Positions 22,991 to 34,469 of a DNA stretch of 64,000 nucleotides are shown piece after piece. The notes beneath the pieces are model-generated. The model made no database searches and was not told the DNA's origin. It saw nothing but the letters and a program-made list of their open reading frames with translations. The stretch is from Cycas panzhihuaensis (taxonomy: Eukaryota; Cycadophyta): assembly GCA_023213395.1 (NCBI GenBank), contig CM041465.1:172615741-172679740 (forward strand), written 5' to 3'. Made by a program: the position numbers and the translations under genes. Positions within the stretch are counted from its first letter, which is position 1. Each line of letters opens with the position of its first letter.

Positions 22991-23002
22991 GCTCCGATAC
23001 CA
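22991..23002 (-). other. Copia-2 primer binding site
   Basis: The minus strand reads TGGTATCGGAGC, one base from the iMet site, abutting the 5' LTR. Confidence 0.9.
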
Positions 23003-23377
23003 TGTTTGGGAACATGAAATCATACACGAATGTTCCTAACCGCAGAATCTTTTACCATACACAGCAAGCAAACAAATATACACACAGAAAACAGATGCAC
23101 AGTACACAGGATTTACGTGGGAAAACCCTTTCGGAAAAAAAACCCACCACAAAAAGATCCTTGATGGATCTCTTAGATTATTGCGCAATGAATTGATACA
23201 ATGATCATGGATGATAAATACGCAAGGCCTCAAGGCATTTATACTCTCCAAGAGGTGTCACTTGATTAAGGTTGTGACCCTCCGAATAAGTCACACATTT
23301 TGGCTTCGCACCCTTTCACTTAATTAAACCATATTAACATTAACTAAGTGGCTTAATAATTAATTGCCACATTAACA
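23003..23377 (-). repeat. Copia-2 5' LTR
   Basis: 375 bp, TGTTAATGTGGCAA...CATGTTCCCAAACA on the minus strand, adjacent to the PBS. Confidence 0.95.
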
Positions 23378-23382
23378 ATTTG

Positions 23383-23446
23383 TATTCGTGTATATTTCAT
23401 CTTTCCTTATCACAGTGCCATAATTTCTTATATATTGTTTTTAACA
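23383..23446 (+). repeat. Right part of degenerate LTR-A
   Basis: Presumed continuation of 16048-16321 after Copia-2. Ends ttttaaca and is followed by tgatatcaaaaa, a weak PBS. Confidence 0.4.
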
Positions 23447-23543
23447 TGATATCAAAAAAGTTCATTCAAATATTTCTAACATAGTATTAGAACCTATGGT
23501 TTGGACTTCATAGGAGTTCTACTTGTAAGCTATTACAGAATAA

Positions 23544-24126
23544 TGTTTACTCTATGGTCAATCCATAATGGTCATATGTTATCTAGTAGTCACATTGTGG
23601 TGGAGTCATTAGACTTAAACTCTCTCAAGTTTGGGAATATGTGAGCATCACGAAATATTGCTTAAATACTCACCTAACTCATTGTAAAGTCAATAGAAAG
23701 CTTATAGGTTCTCACAAATTATCTTACGAAGGGATGTTTAGTGCAACATCACCAGTCCTTAATGAGATGACCTATTTCTATAAAAGGGCAAAACCTCTTC
23801 ATGGTTAGTCATGTAGAAACTTAGTTCTCTCTAATGGAAACTAGTGTACTTTCATCATAAGCTTTACTGTACATCATCTTTTATTAATGAGATTTCATAT
23901 ATTCAAAGTGGATATTCCTTCATCTTGAGGTTTGACCAATATATATAGTGTCTCAATATTGATCGTTCCATTCATATTTTATTGTTCATTATTAACAATT
24001 GAATGCCCTATTAATGATTATGTGATGTATCAGACCTGATGTTAAATGCCTCCATATTAATGTGTTTGTATTTTGTGAGTGTGTTTGATATTGGACCATG
24101 ATGATATCAAACCCAAAACTTTAACA
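23544..24126 (+). repeat. Degenerate LTR-B with TATA box and PBS-like sequence
   Basis: Starts tgtttactctatggtc, matching the start of LTR-A, and shares gaatatgtgagcat and cttataggttctc words with it. Has ctataaaagggc at 23787 and ends ttaaca, followed by tagtattagagt (24127-24138), two bases from the related PBS TGGTATTAGAGC. Boundaries are inferred from these signals only. Confidence 0.4.
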
Positions 24127-24138
24127 TAGTATTAGAGT

Positions 24139-26983
24139 TGTATGGTAGATCTTGTAGATTATCAGATCTATGGTCGCTTGATGTGAATGCAAAGCCAAGG
24201 TTGCTTGATGTGAATGCAGACCCAAGGTGCTTGTATGTTGCAAAAAGATCCTGGGGAGATCTTGAAGACAAAAATTGGAAGCAACCTTGAGAGAATGTTA
24301 GAGCCAGGGGGAGCATGTTGAACATTATTGGAACTAGTTTTTATGATTAGTGTGGCCAAAGAAACTTGAGGCATGTTGACAAATTGTGGAGTTGCATGCA
24401 GATTGAAGATTGAACCCCCAAAACTGATCCGAATTTGAATGGAAAAGTAACGACTTAATCCAATTGAAACAAATCCAGAACAAATTTACAATAATATTAC
24501 ATTATTTTGAAGATATTTTGAAATTTCTCTTATAGAAACCTTTATGCTTGTGCTCTTTTGAGCATGCAAAGGACTGCTACAGCAAGCTGGGAGAGAAGAA
24601 AAGAATGTTGGGCACTTTTCGGCTGCTACACATTCTCTGGAACCACTATCACTGAAGTTTGCCTGGAGTTTTGGTTGCTGATAACCAAAAGAATCCTTTT
24701 CTTGGAGACGAATTCTACCGACGTCTCTTTCTTGAACTGCTGCAGCTACTATTTTTCTCCCTCGGCTGCAACTTCACTTTCTTGGGATCCTTCACTATCC
24801 CCACGAACAGATTTGGGTGTTGTTCCGATGCACTTCCGTTTTCTTTTTCTCTCCTGCGCAGAATTTTCCGTCTTGGAGCCGTTCTTTTTTTCCTGAAAGT
24901 AATTTTTGACGAACTTTCCTCGAATCTCGCTCCTCGGACTGCGTCTATGGATGTTGGCGTCCTCTCTTCTGTCTCTCTTCTATCTTCTGTGAAGAGATCT
25001 CACTGTTTTAAAACCCTAGAATGCGTGTTTCTTCCGTAACGGGTTTTCTGTTTTTCCGTTCTTCAACGGATTCCAAACAGTTAACGAAATCCCGCTTAAA
25101 TCCGTGTGATTAAGAGGTTTTCCTCTTTTCTCGTGTAGAGGACACGTGCAAAAAGATCCTCCTAAAATTCCATGCAAAATGGACTTCGTTTCCCCCGCCA
25201 AAATCGCCGTCGTTTTGCAAATTTCCGTTTTCTGTTTTCTGCCGTCCGCGGAATTGCACCTGCAGTCAGCAGGGTTGCGCTTGCAGTTCATAAAGTTGCG
25301 TCTCAGTCAGCAAGGTTGCGCCTGCAATCCGCAAGGTTGCGTTTCAGTCAGCAGGGTTGCGCCTGCAGTCCGCAAGGTTGCGTCTTAGTCAGCAGGGTTG
25401 CACCTGCAGTCCGCAAGGTTGCGTCTTAGTCAGCAAGGTTATGTTTCAGTTGCGGTTCATTGCACTTGTAGACCAGTCGATCATTTTAGTTGCAGTTGCG
25501 GTTGCACCTTTTAAAGATCCGAAAAACGGATCAGAAACTGATAGAGAGATTGTTTTGAAGTTTTTTTCTGTGGACATTTTTACACGTGGCTAGCCTATTC
25601 CAGGAGCATGCAGGATTGTTGAAGATTCGTCCACAAATTTCAGTGTTACTGGCATGCATAGAGTTCAACAATGCAAGCCTAAATACCCTACAAAAGCGAG
25701 AAGAAAGCAGCAGATATCCGTCATTCCATTGTACTATAAGAAGAAAAAAAAAATATAGCAAATTTGTGGTGAAAATGCATGCCATTTGAAGATGATCCAT
25801 GTTTGTGCAGACCTGTTGATAAGATTCGTGAAAAGATTAAAATCAACTCTGAAGGCAGTTGTGAGTGTCCCGTTGTGGGATTCACGGCCAGAATGAAGAC
25901 AGATTATGAACAAACCCACAAGGGTTTGAGAGGCAAGCCTATAGTGCTGTAACAAAACTTAAGAAACCCTTGATGCAGGGCATGTAGTAGTGCCCAATTA
26001 AGATCTGATAGCAGAAAGTTGTGAGGATTTTGAAGATGTGCAGATCTATGGTAGCCAGCAGCCTATGGAATGGCCATTCACAGAGCTTGGTAGCAGCAAA
26101 TCTTAAATCGACTGCAGAAGAGAACAAAGTTATTGACTATGGTGCCTTTCACGTGCAGCAATAATCAAGATCAAAGGTATCCTGTGAAATGGGCAGTTAG
26201 CAACGTTGAAACCCACAAAAGGGCAGTAGCTCATGTTGAAGATATGTAGCTCAAATGAGCCAAACAGTAGCTTGCAAGTGAAAACCCATGGTTGAACATC
26301 TCAAGTTAAAGACTGAATATAAAAGCAAGCAGCTCTAATTGAAACCCATGAATGCTGTGATAGAGGTCATGGCAGCCAACCTGTAGTTCAGATTGTTGCA
26401 GATCTGGTAGTAATCTGCAGAGATCATAAAAAGAAGTGCAGAACTGAGAGATCTATGGTAATCTTAGATTGAATGCAGATGAGAATTAGGTAATGGCTAG
26501 GAAGAAGCACCAAATTTGATGAAGTGGTAGTTGCAAAAATAGACTCTGGCTACTATTGCACGTTAAGTAGAAGTCCACAAAGGGCACATGCAGATAACAG
26601 AGAATTATTGCTTATTGATCTAAGACAAGCAATGGCAAGAATACTAAGCGAATAGAGGAAATCAAAAGCAAAATGACAGATACCAAGTTTTCAAGGATAT
26701 GGTGACCTGCAAGTTTATGGTGGTAGTTGTATATGCTACAATAATGTTGTTCATTGGTGGAATAGAAGAGTTTTACCCAAAATACGGAGGTTTGGTTGCT
26801 AGTGCACAAGTTCGCAACATGATAGGTGACAACAACATAGGAAGCATGAAGTATCCTAGAAATCATGCTTAGGCAGTGAAAAGGAGTCACCGTTGGGTAG
26901 TGCCAGCCTGTACAATGTTGAGAAGGCACAGTTGAGTGCCTAACCAATGCTGAGTCTCCACAAGGAGGTGGCATCATAGTAAG
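24139..26983. other. Unassigned retroelement-like non-coding region
   Basis: 2.8 kb with no recognisable gag-pol domain. A PPT-like gagccagggggagca lies at about 24300, and short repeated words (gcagatctatggta) recur at 26030-26500. The 24558-24896 and 24659-25039 frames are hydrophobic or Phe/Leu-rich and have no family match. It could be the internal part of a non-autonomous LTR element following LTR-B, into which Copia-3 inserted. Confidence 0.35.
25266..25445 (+). repeat. 41-bp minisatellite, 4.4 copies
   Basis: Units start at 25266, 25307, 25348 and 25389, with a partial copy to about 25445. Each unit holds two similar halves built on tcagcagggttgcgcctgca and gtccgcaaggttgcgtctta. The copies differ by a few substitutions only and are clearly more GC-rich than the surroundings. 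Reading frames on both strands here (for example 25172-25429) only translate the repeat. Confidence 0.95.
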
Positions 26984-27335
26984 TGTTAACGTGGCAGTCG
27001 TATGTTGAGCCACCAATTAATGTTCATGTGGTTTAACTAATGGTGATTAACGAAAAGGTGCGAGATATTCGAAGGGTCACAATCCTTGTCAGGTGACACC
27101 TCTTGAAAGGATATATATATCCTAGAGCCCTTGTATTTCAATGTATAAATTTCAAGGAGTGTAATCAATGTGATCCAAAGGATCTTTTGTGGTGGATTGT
27201 TTTTCCCAAAGGGTTTTTCACATAAATCATGTGTACTATGCATTTGTATTCTGTGTTTATATTTATTTGCTTGCTGTGTATGGTTAAAGATTTTGCTGAT
27301 AGGAACATATATGTATGATTTCATGTTCCTTGACA
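26984..27335 (+). repeat. Copia-3 5' LTR
   Basis: TGTTAACGTGG...ATGTTCCTTGACA, directly followed by the PBS. Contains the self-complementary ggatatatatatcc (27107-27120). Confidence 0.93.
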
Positions 27336-27347
27336 TGGTATCAAAGC
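27336..27347 (+). other. Copia-3 primer binding site
   Basis: TGGTATCAAAGC, one base from the iMet site, abutting the LTR. Confidence 0.92.
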
Positions 27348-28724
27348 CCGTAGAGCCCTACAAGCTGAAGTTGAATGTTGGGCAAAATGGTGAGATCGGT
27401 GGTTGCTGGGTGAAACTGTCAAACCCAAGACAAGTCTTGAGGGTCCATCAACTCCAACAACAAGCAAAAGCAGGCACAGCTATCAGTGATGGTTGAGGCC
27501 GTGAAATTCACTAGTCAACGAAGCATGAGGGTCTATTGGAGTCAATATTCAGACATGAAGGCCATGTTCGTGGTATGAGTTGGCTCGTTGGAGGGCATTT
27601 GAAGCTGGTTGATGAATTGTAGCAGTAATTCAAACCAGCAGAGCACGTACTGATGGTGATTTGGCGACAATAAGAATAGCCACATATTAAACTAGTAAGT
27701 CGGCATACTTTTGAACTAAGTTGCATTGCATGTGATTTTGAATCGTGACTATACTTCAAATAAAAGTCATGTACTGTATGTGGAACAAGATTGTACATTG
27801 CAGAAGTGTTTGTCTGCCCTCTGCCAGTCTGCTGGTCTCTCCTTTACCAGCTGAGACCTTGTTGAAGTACATATCACTGTTTGGGCGACTTTTCTCAAGT
27901 ATGTTGCCCTCCTTTACTCCGTGAGTGAGTGTATGTGACTAAAATTGGATTTGGGCTGGTTATATCTGTGGCTGGGTTGTCCTTTTGCATGGCTAGGCTG
28001 AGTACGGTCTGTTTACCAGCCATGTAGAAGATTGCAGGTCCGTAACAATGTGCGCAGGTCAGTTGTGAAGTGCACAGGTTAGATTTGTATCACGGCAGCC
28101 GCACCTCTTCGTATCCACCATTCATGCCGTGCGACTTTGTGATCCGCATTTTTGATATAATTTTACTAAGGTTAAGACTTAATAATCTTTTTGATAAAGT
28201 GTGGTGCGTTTTTGGTCACATGTGTTGAGTGGTTGGGCGGACGGGAGTTTTGAAAAGTCACATTTTTTGGAATATACCATTTGGCATATTCCATCTATAA
28301 TGTGACATTATAAATAGACCCTCGTACCATTGATTTATATCATATTACACATTGTGAAGTGCTTTGAAGATATTTGGAGATTTCTTGAAGCCGCTTTGAG
28401 TGCTATTCGGGCACATTAATTGTGAAATCTGACTTGGGGACCGTGCCTATCACTGTGCAGAGGGTTACTCTATTTTTGGAAGTGCTTTATAAGGGATCTT
28501 AAGTGTTTTCTTGAGGCTTATTTGTACTTTTGAGGCCATTTTGGGGCTCACTGCAGAGGGGAGAACAGTTGGTGGAGTCGTTTAGTGCATAAATAATCAT
28601 TGTTCGGAGCTTCCCAGTGAGTGTGCCTAAGCCAAAGGAGACCACAGTGGTGCACTTTTGTCCGGTAGGTCTAGAAGACTTTTATTTCGTGTTGTTTGAC
28701 TCGCGTTAAAGCCTGTATCTCAAG
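27348..28724 (+). other. Copia-3 untranslated leader with internal hairpin and TATA-like box
   Basis: 1.38 kb without coding potential. The inverted repeat ggaatat/atattcc at 28269-28292 is followed by ttataaata (28308-28316), about 410 bp before the gag ATG. The same pair of signals occurs in the Copia-2 leader, so it predates the split of the two copies. Confidence 0.55.
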
Positions 28725-29846
28725 ATGAAGTGTGTAATGCCGAAGGTTATCTTCAACGGCAACAATTTCAACAAGTGGAAGGCTAACATGGAGCTGGTGT
28801 TAATGGTGAACCAACTCTGGAGAATTACAAAGGCGAAGGTTGATGCAGTCCTACTTGACCATAAAGAGTGTGTGAGACTTGAAGAGAAGCAATTTATGGC
28901 TATAGGATTGTTGAAGTTATCCCCGATGCCAGACCACAGGGCACTAGTTCACAACTTGGAAAACCAGATGAGATTTGGACAAAACTGTGTGACGTTTTTG
29001 AAAAAAAGAAGACAAATAGATGTCTTGCCCTGATGTTGGAGTTACTCAATTCGTGTGTGGAAGATGAGAACAACATCAGTTCTTACCCAAACAAGATTAC
29101 TGACTTGAAGAATAAGTTAGAAGAATTGAAGCAGAATTCGATCGATGATGCATTGTTGTTCGCAATAATCATGTCGAAGCTACTAGCTGCCTTTGCCACT
29201 TTTCAGACCATATACGGTAGAGACGAGGTGATGGAAGCAGAGACTTTTGATAGCCTTAAGAACCTTATTCTAGTAGAGGATGCCAAGCTGAAACATCATG
29301 GAATGAATGCTTGGAGGTTCTAAATCAATTCAGGCCTTAACCATCAAGACTCAGAGGAAAGAGGCCAGTCAAGAGGAGAAGTTCACACAGAGGTCTAGAG
29401 AAAGTTCTCAAGAAAAGAAGAAATTCAATGGAAAATGCAACTACTATAAAAGGGATGGTCACAGGGAGAAGAACTGTTGGTTCAAAAGACGTGACAAGCA
29501 CAAAGTAAGCCAGGATGACAAAGGAAAGAGCATTGTTGCACACTGTGTCAGGGCGACAACCTTATTAGCTGAGTCAGATCGGAGAGATTATTGGATTCTT
29601 AACATTGGAGCGCAGAAGTATATCTCTTTCCAGAAGCGTAACTTTGATACAGTGAATGAAAATCTTAATGGTGCCGAAATCATCCTTGGAGATGCTCGCA
29701 TATTGTCGGTGGAAGGTATCAGCAAAGTTTCCATTACAAGTGGTAAGTTTACAGGGAGGGATATATTATGTACCCAGAATGCAATGGAATCTTCTTTCAG
29801 CCTAGGAGATCTACAAAAAAGGTATGAAGGTAGAGCTATATCATGA
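28725..29846 (+). pseudogene. Copia-3 gag and protease
   Basis: Gag begins at the ATG at 28725 (MKCVMPKVIFNGNNFNKWKA), aligned with the Copia-2 gag start. Frame changes occur near 29030 and 29310. The zinc knuckle CNYYKRDGHREKNC (about 29437-29478) has its second Cys changed to Tyr. The protease motif is YWILNIGAQKYIS at about 29589-29627; against D-S-G-A-S-x-H both the catalytic Asp (now Asn) and the Ser (now Ile) are lost. Confidence 0.9.
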
Positions 29847-30920
29847 TAGATGACTAATTAAGGATCATAAGCAGGATTTCTCTATCATTGCTAGTGAGAA
29901 AGTCAAAGACAACTTTTGGGTGTTTGAGAAATTTCAATCTCAGAAGAATTCTTACACCTTTGTCACCATCACTGATGATGTGAGTAAACTTTGGCATGAT
30001 CACCTAGGACACCTTAACTATAGGAGCATCGCACTATTGAAGAGGCTGAAGATGGTAGAAGGATTGGCATCAATTTCCTGCTCAAATGGTGTTTGTGAAG
30101 GGTGCATGTACAGCAAGCATCATCGCTATCCTTTTGCTCAGGATAATGCTTGGAGAGCCAAGGAGAAGTTGGAGCTTGTGCGTTCGGATATAATGGGACC
30201 ACTCCCAAACCCTTCGATATCAGGAGCTCATTACACCCTAGTGTTTGTGGATGATTACACCAGGAATGCCTGGGTATACTTTCTGGAAAAAAAAAAAAAA
30301 AGTCAGAGGTGTTTAATCGCTTCTGTGACTGGAAAGTGGTGGTGGAAAATAAAAGTGACAAGAAAATTAAGTTATTGAGAAGTGATAATGGCAAGGAATA
30401 CAACAATCATGCATTTAATCAATTCTGTTGCGATCATGGTATAAAGCAGGAATTTACAGTCCCATATATCCCACAATAGAATGAAGGTGCTAAAAGAAAG
30501 AACTGTATGATGATGGAGATGGTAAGGTGTATGGTGCACACTAAACACCTACCACTGATGTTTTGGGCAGAAGTCGTGGCGACTGCTATGTATATTTTGA
30601 ATCGGGCACCCACTCAGGCCATTCGTAGCATGACCCTCAAAGAAAAATAGACCGGTCGGAAGCCTGTCATTAGCCATTTGAAAACCTTTGGGTGTATTGG
30701 ATATGTCCACATCCCAGATGACACTTGCAAGAAGTTGGATCGAGAAAGTTTGAAGTGTATATTCTTGGGGTATTGCGATCAGAATAAAGCTTGCAGACTA
30801 TGGGATCCACAGGGGAGAAAGATTATGATTACTCAAGATGTAAAATACGACAAGTCATCGACATATCATGCTGATAAATCATCAGAAGAGCCTTTTTACC
30901 CCCCATTACGTCCGTTCCTA
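29847..30920 (+). pseudogene. Copia-3 integrase
   Basis: GAG-pre-integrase (KLWHDHLGHLNYRSIALLKR, CEGCMYSKHH) and the first part of the DDE core (LVRSDIMGPLPNPSISGAHY, FVDDYTRNAWVYFLEKK) are open from 29920. A run of A at about 30289-30301 shifts the frame. Downstream, LRSDNGKEY (near 30378) keeps the second Asp, but the YTPQQNGVAERKN block has become YIPQ-stop-NEGAKRKN, losing the catalytic Glu. The C-terminal part (30678-30929) reads FGCIGYVHIPDD and SLKCIFLGYCDQNKA. Confidence 0.9.
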
Positions 30921-31149
30921 GATTCGTGAGGCGAAGAGGATGATGAGCCAGTCATCGGAATACATGAGGAAGCGGGACCAAGTTGGTTGGGTAATAACAA
31001 GGAGTTGTCACAAGAAGAAGCACCTCCAGCGACAAATCCTTTTATACCATTATGGGCAAGGAAGACTATTGAAGATTCTGGAGTGACGATGCATACCCTT
31101 ACTGATGAAAGATGAAAAAGAAGTCAACATACTAGTCGAACTCTACTAG

Positions 31150-32740
31150 TAGACACCAACAATTCCAATGATCCTGATTCGTTTGATAAGGTGAAAGGTG
31201 ATCCACGATGGAGAGCTACGATGGAGGAGGAGTATGGTTCGCTAATGAGGAACGATACATGGGATTTGGTTCCGCTCCCTCCAACAAAGAACCTTATTGG
31301 ATGCAAGTGGATCTGTAAGACGAAGTTCTACTTTGATGGAGAGGTGGACAAGTATAAAGCCAGGCTTGACGCTCAAGAGTTCAAACAGAAAGAAGGAATT
31401 GACTATGCGGAAATGTTTGCACCAGTCTTCACGATGACAACAATCCAGTTGATCATTTCCTTAGCAGCTACTTACAGTTGGGAGTTACACCAAATGGATG
31501 TCAAGTTTGCGTTTCTTAATGGAGATCTAAAGGAGGAGATATATATGTCGCAACATCTGGAAAGGCCAGAAGCATCTTGTATGCCGATTAAAAAAATCAA
31601 TCTATGGCCTAAAACAAGCACCCCGTGCTTGGTATGAGAAAATGGATGCCAAGTTAAAAGTTGAAGGTTTCATTATTTCTGAACTCAACCTAAATTTGTA
31701 TGCGAAAAGGCGAGGGACTTCAATAGTTGCTTGTGTGGTGTATGTGGATGATTTAATCATTGGAGGAAACTGTAACAAGACTATTGCAAAAGTCAAGTCC
31801 AATTTGGGAGCTTCTTTGACATGATGAACCTCGGGAGACTTCACTACTTCTTGGGCATTCAAATCAGGCAAATGGATGATTGAATCGTGTTGTTGCAATC
31901 ACAGTATGTGAAGAACCTATTGCAAAAGTTTGGGATGCAAAATTGCAAACCTATTGCAACACCAATGTTAAGGGCACAAGATTGCAGAAGGATATGGCCA
32001 AACCCTTTGTAGATGGAACAAAGTATCACCAGTTGGTAAGGAGCCTGATCTGCATGACTTATACCAGATCAAATATCGCCTATGCTATTGGATTGGTTTC
32101 CCGCTATATGCAGAATCCTCAGGAGCCTCATTAGGTTGTCGCGAAGCAGATTCTGAAATACCGGAAAAGGCCAATCAATCTTGGTCTCGAATACCGTCAA
32201 GGTGAGAAGATAAAGTTGCATGGCTACACTAATGTTGATTGGGGAGGAGACTCTAACGATCGAAAGTCCACTGTTGGATACATATTTGGCACCGGTAATG
32301 GATTTGTTTCATGGCAATCGAAGAAGCAACAAACAATGGCGCTATCTTCTACAGAGGTTGAATATCAAGGACTCAGTGTCGGTGCGAAGGAAGTTGTATG
32401 GTTGCAAGGTCTCTTGGAGTTTCTTGAAGTTTTAAATGGACATCTGATTATTTTTGTGGATAATCAAAGTACCATTCGTCTATCGAAGAATCCAGAGTTT
32501 CATGCGCATACGAAGCACATCAAGATTCAGCACCATTACATTCATGAACATATCAAGTTAGGGAAGCTGCAAATCAACTATTATCTGAGTGAATTTCAAC
32601 TTGCAAACATCTTCACCAAGCCACTTACTGAAGATCAATTCACAAAGATGCATACCAAATTAGGACTCACCAATGTTATCCTTGAGGGGAGATGTATCGA
32701 AAAGGATAAAGAAGCTGCAGGATGGTCCCAGCCTTCGTGA
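31150..32740 (+). pseudogene. Copia-3 reverse transcriptase and RNase H
   Basis: RT starts at GDPRWRATMEEEYGSLM; CKWICKTKFYFDGEVDKYKA, DYAEMFAPVFTMTTIQLI and MDVKFAFLNGDLKEEIYMS follow in the frame open to 31637. A small frame change precedes LKVEGFIISELNLNLYAKRR and the intact CVVYVDDLIIGG. RNase H reads HGYTNVDWGGDSNDRKSTVGY, with the first Asp of the family's TDADW changed to Asn, then VDNQSTIRLSKNPEFHAHTK and FQLANIFTKPLTEDQF. Stops and shifts are few, but the element is inactive. Confidence 0.92.
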
Positions 32741-32781
32741 TAACACAATTGTTGAAGGTTGTAGGCTCCCATATTCACATT

Positions 32782-32790
32782 AAGAGGGGA
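32782..32790 (+). other. Copia-3 polypurine tract
   Basis: aagagggga immediately before the 3' LTR. Confidence 0.85.
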
Positions 32791-33144
32791 TGTTAACATG
32801 CCAATTGTATGTTAAGCCACCAATTAATATTCATGTGGTTTAACTAATGGTGATTAATGAAAAGGTGCGAGACATTTGGAGGGTCACAACCCTTGTCGAG
32901 TGACACCTCTTGAAAGGATATATATTATCCTAAAGCCCTTGTATTTCAATGTATAAATTTCAAAGAGTGTAATCAATGTGATCCAAAGGATCTTTTATGG
33001 TGGGTTTTCTTCCCGGAAGGGTTTTCCACGTAAATCCTATGTATTATGCATTTGTATTCTGTGTTTATATTTGTTTGCTTGTTGTGTATGGTTAAAGATT
33101 CTGCAAATAGGAACATATGTGTATGATTTCATGTTCCTTAAGCA
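32791..33144 (+). repeat. Copia-3 3' LTR
   Basis: TGTTAACATGCC...ATGTTCCTTAAGCA; matches the 5' LTR at about 90%. Confidence 0.9.
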
Positions 33145-33830
33145 GACACATGAGGGGTGACCCCATGATAAGAAGTGAGTTGAATGCTTGAAGACAGAAG
33201 ACTTTCATCAAAAGAGTACAAGATGCCAAAGCGACACCAAAAGAAGCCAAACCAAGGGCAAAGAGTCAAGACATTGAGACACGTAAAGATTGCACGAGAG
33301 CTCGTATGTTGATTGTTATCAGGAGACACCACAGGCCGTGATAAAAGGCACAACCAGAGCAAAGCTGAGTCTGACTCGAAGCATATTGAAGAATTGAAAA
33401 TAGAAGAGGAAATCAAGGCAAGCCAGAAGGCTACCCAATCATCATGCACAAGAGAAAATTCACTTAAGAACTCACAGACATCGCCAAACAAAGAGCAAGG
33501 TTTGAATAATCTACTCTAGGATATTTTATTTTACCCTAAGTTGCTTTCATTAAAGTGATTTTGAATTTTATTTTAGAGTTCATTTGTGTTAAGCCCACTA
33601 GTTCATAAGCCCCAGATCACATTGATAAAGAAAGAGCAAAGGTTGTTCTAAGCTTTAGTACAGGTCATTTTTTAATTCTAAAAAATCTAGGGTTAATATT
33701 TTTCAATGATGTCTCATTTTATGTCAATCACATGATGGAGCCCACATGACCAGTATTGATCGTTGCTCGGCACACTGGCATCCCAAAAATGCCCAATAAC
33801 ATAGTTGTCTGGTGTCCTCTTACTCCTTGA
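33145..33830. other. Unassigned spacer
   Basis: No family recognised. A hydrophilic, Lys/Glu/Ser-rich plus-strand frame at 33313-33519 has no start context or homology that I can name, and the overlapping minus-strand frame (33138-33491) is Phe/Ser-rich. I would not call either a gene. Confidence 0.3.
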
Positions 33831-34469
33831 TGTAGCCTGCACTTAGGTTATTTGTAACATATATAGCAACTTTATAACATTCACCACAAATACAACATAA
33901 GCTAACAAACATCATTCACACAAAATACACAAGATTTCCCGCATACCTCATTTATTCCATTAATCAACACTACATGCAATCACTTTCATATACAATAGAT
34001 GCTTTGCCTGACTCTCACCATTGAACCAACAACAAAAATAACCTATTTATACCCTTTTACGTAGCCAAAAACCTGAAAGGGCATGGCTTTACAATCATAT
34101 CTTTTGATTTTTCATAACAGAAAATCCTAATTAATGATAATCAAGTGCCCTACCGTATAATCAATCTTCAAAAGTTTCAATGCAAAATTGTCCCTTATAA
34201 AGCATTCTCCATCCTAGAATTGTTCCATCATTATCAAAACAGTTCCATCCCACAAAGAGAATTGTCCCCTAAGAGCTTGTTTTGCAACCTACAACCGTCC
34301 CAGGCATTCCAAAATCTTCTCAAAATTGTTCCACAAACATCCTTGAACCAATTTCATTACATACACCTATATAGGGATTCAAAAAAATGTTCTAAGCATC
34401 CTTGCACAACGTCACCGAAATCTAGACTACAACTTTGTCAAAAAAAAATGTTTTCAATGGTGGGTAACA
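33831..34469 (-). repeat. LTR of a degraded minus-strand element
   Basis: On the minus strand it starts TGTTACCCACCATTG right after a polypurine tract (34470-34483, GAAGTGGGGGA), has a TATA box ggtataaataggt at 34041-34053 and ends near GTGCAGGCTACA. The order PPT, U3, TATA, R-U5 fits a 3' LTR of about 639 bp. The 214-residue plus-strand frame at 34145-34789 crosses this LTR antisense and is rejected as a gene. Confidence 0.6.

Larger units (their letters stand above)
16322..23377 (-). mobile_element. Copia-2: complete minus-strand copia element
   Basis: 7056 bp including a nested 549-bp solo LTR. Two 375-bp LTRs differ at 22 positions by hand count (94.1% identity). Flanking pentamers gtttg (16317-16321) and atttg (23378-23382) are a target duplication with one change. 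Order on the minus strand: LTR, PBS, 1.7-kb leader, gag, protease remnant, integrase, RT, RNase H, polypurine tract, LTR. The proteins are near-identical in lineage to Copia-3, although the LTRs have diverged (375 versus ~353 bp). Confidence 0.95.
26984..33144 (+). mobile_element. Copia-3: complete plus-strand copia element
   Basis: 6.2-kb element of the same protein family as Copia-2. LTRs of 352 and 354 bp are about 90% identical by eye, so it is older than Copia-1, -2 and -4. It has an iMet-type PBS, a 1.4-kb leader, gag to RNase H with at least six frame changes, and a polypurine tract. The flanking pentamers (gtaag, gacac) do not match; either the duplication has decayed or the right LTR end, altered to ccttaagca, is misplaced by a few bases. 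Confidence 0.92.

Noticed and set aside
24558-25039. Overlapping 112- and 126-residue frames as a host gene
   Set aside because: No recognised domain, strong Phe/Ser/Leu bias, two competing frames over the same bases, and proximity to the minisatellite.
25266-25445. Possible CRISPR-like array
   Set aside because: The repeats are directly adjacent with no spacers and the context is plant retrotransposon DNA; it is a minisatellite.
33313-33519. 68-residue Lys/Glu/Ser-rich frame after Copia-3
   Set aside because: Short, with no start context and no recognised family; kept only as part of the unassigned spacer.
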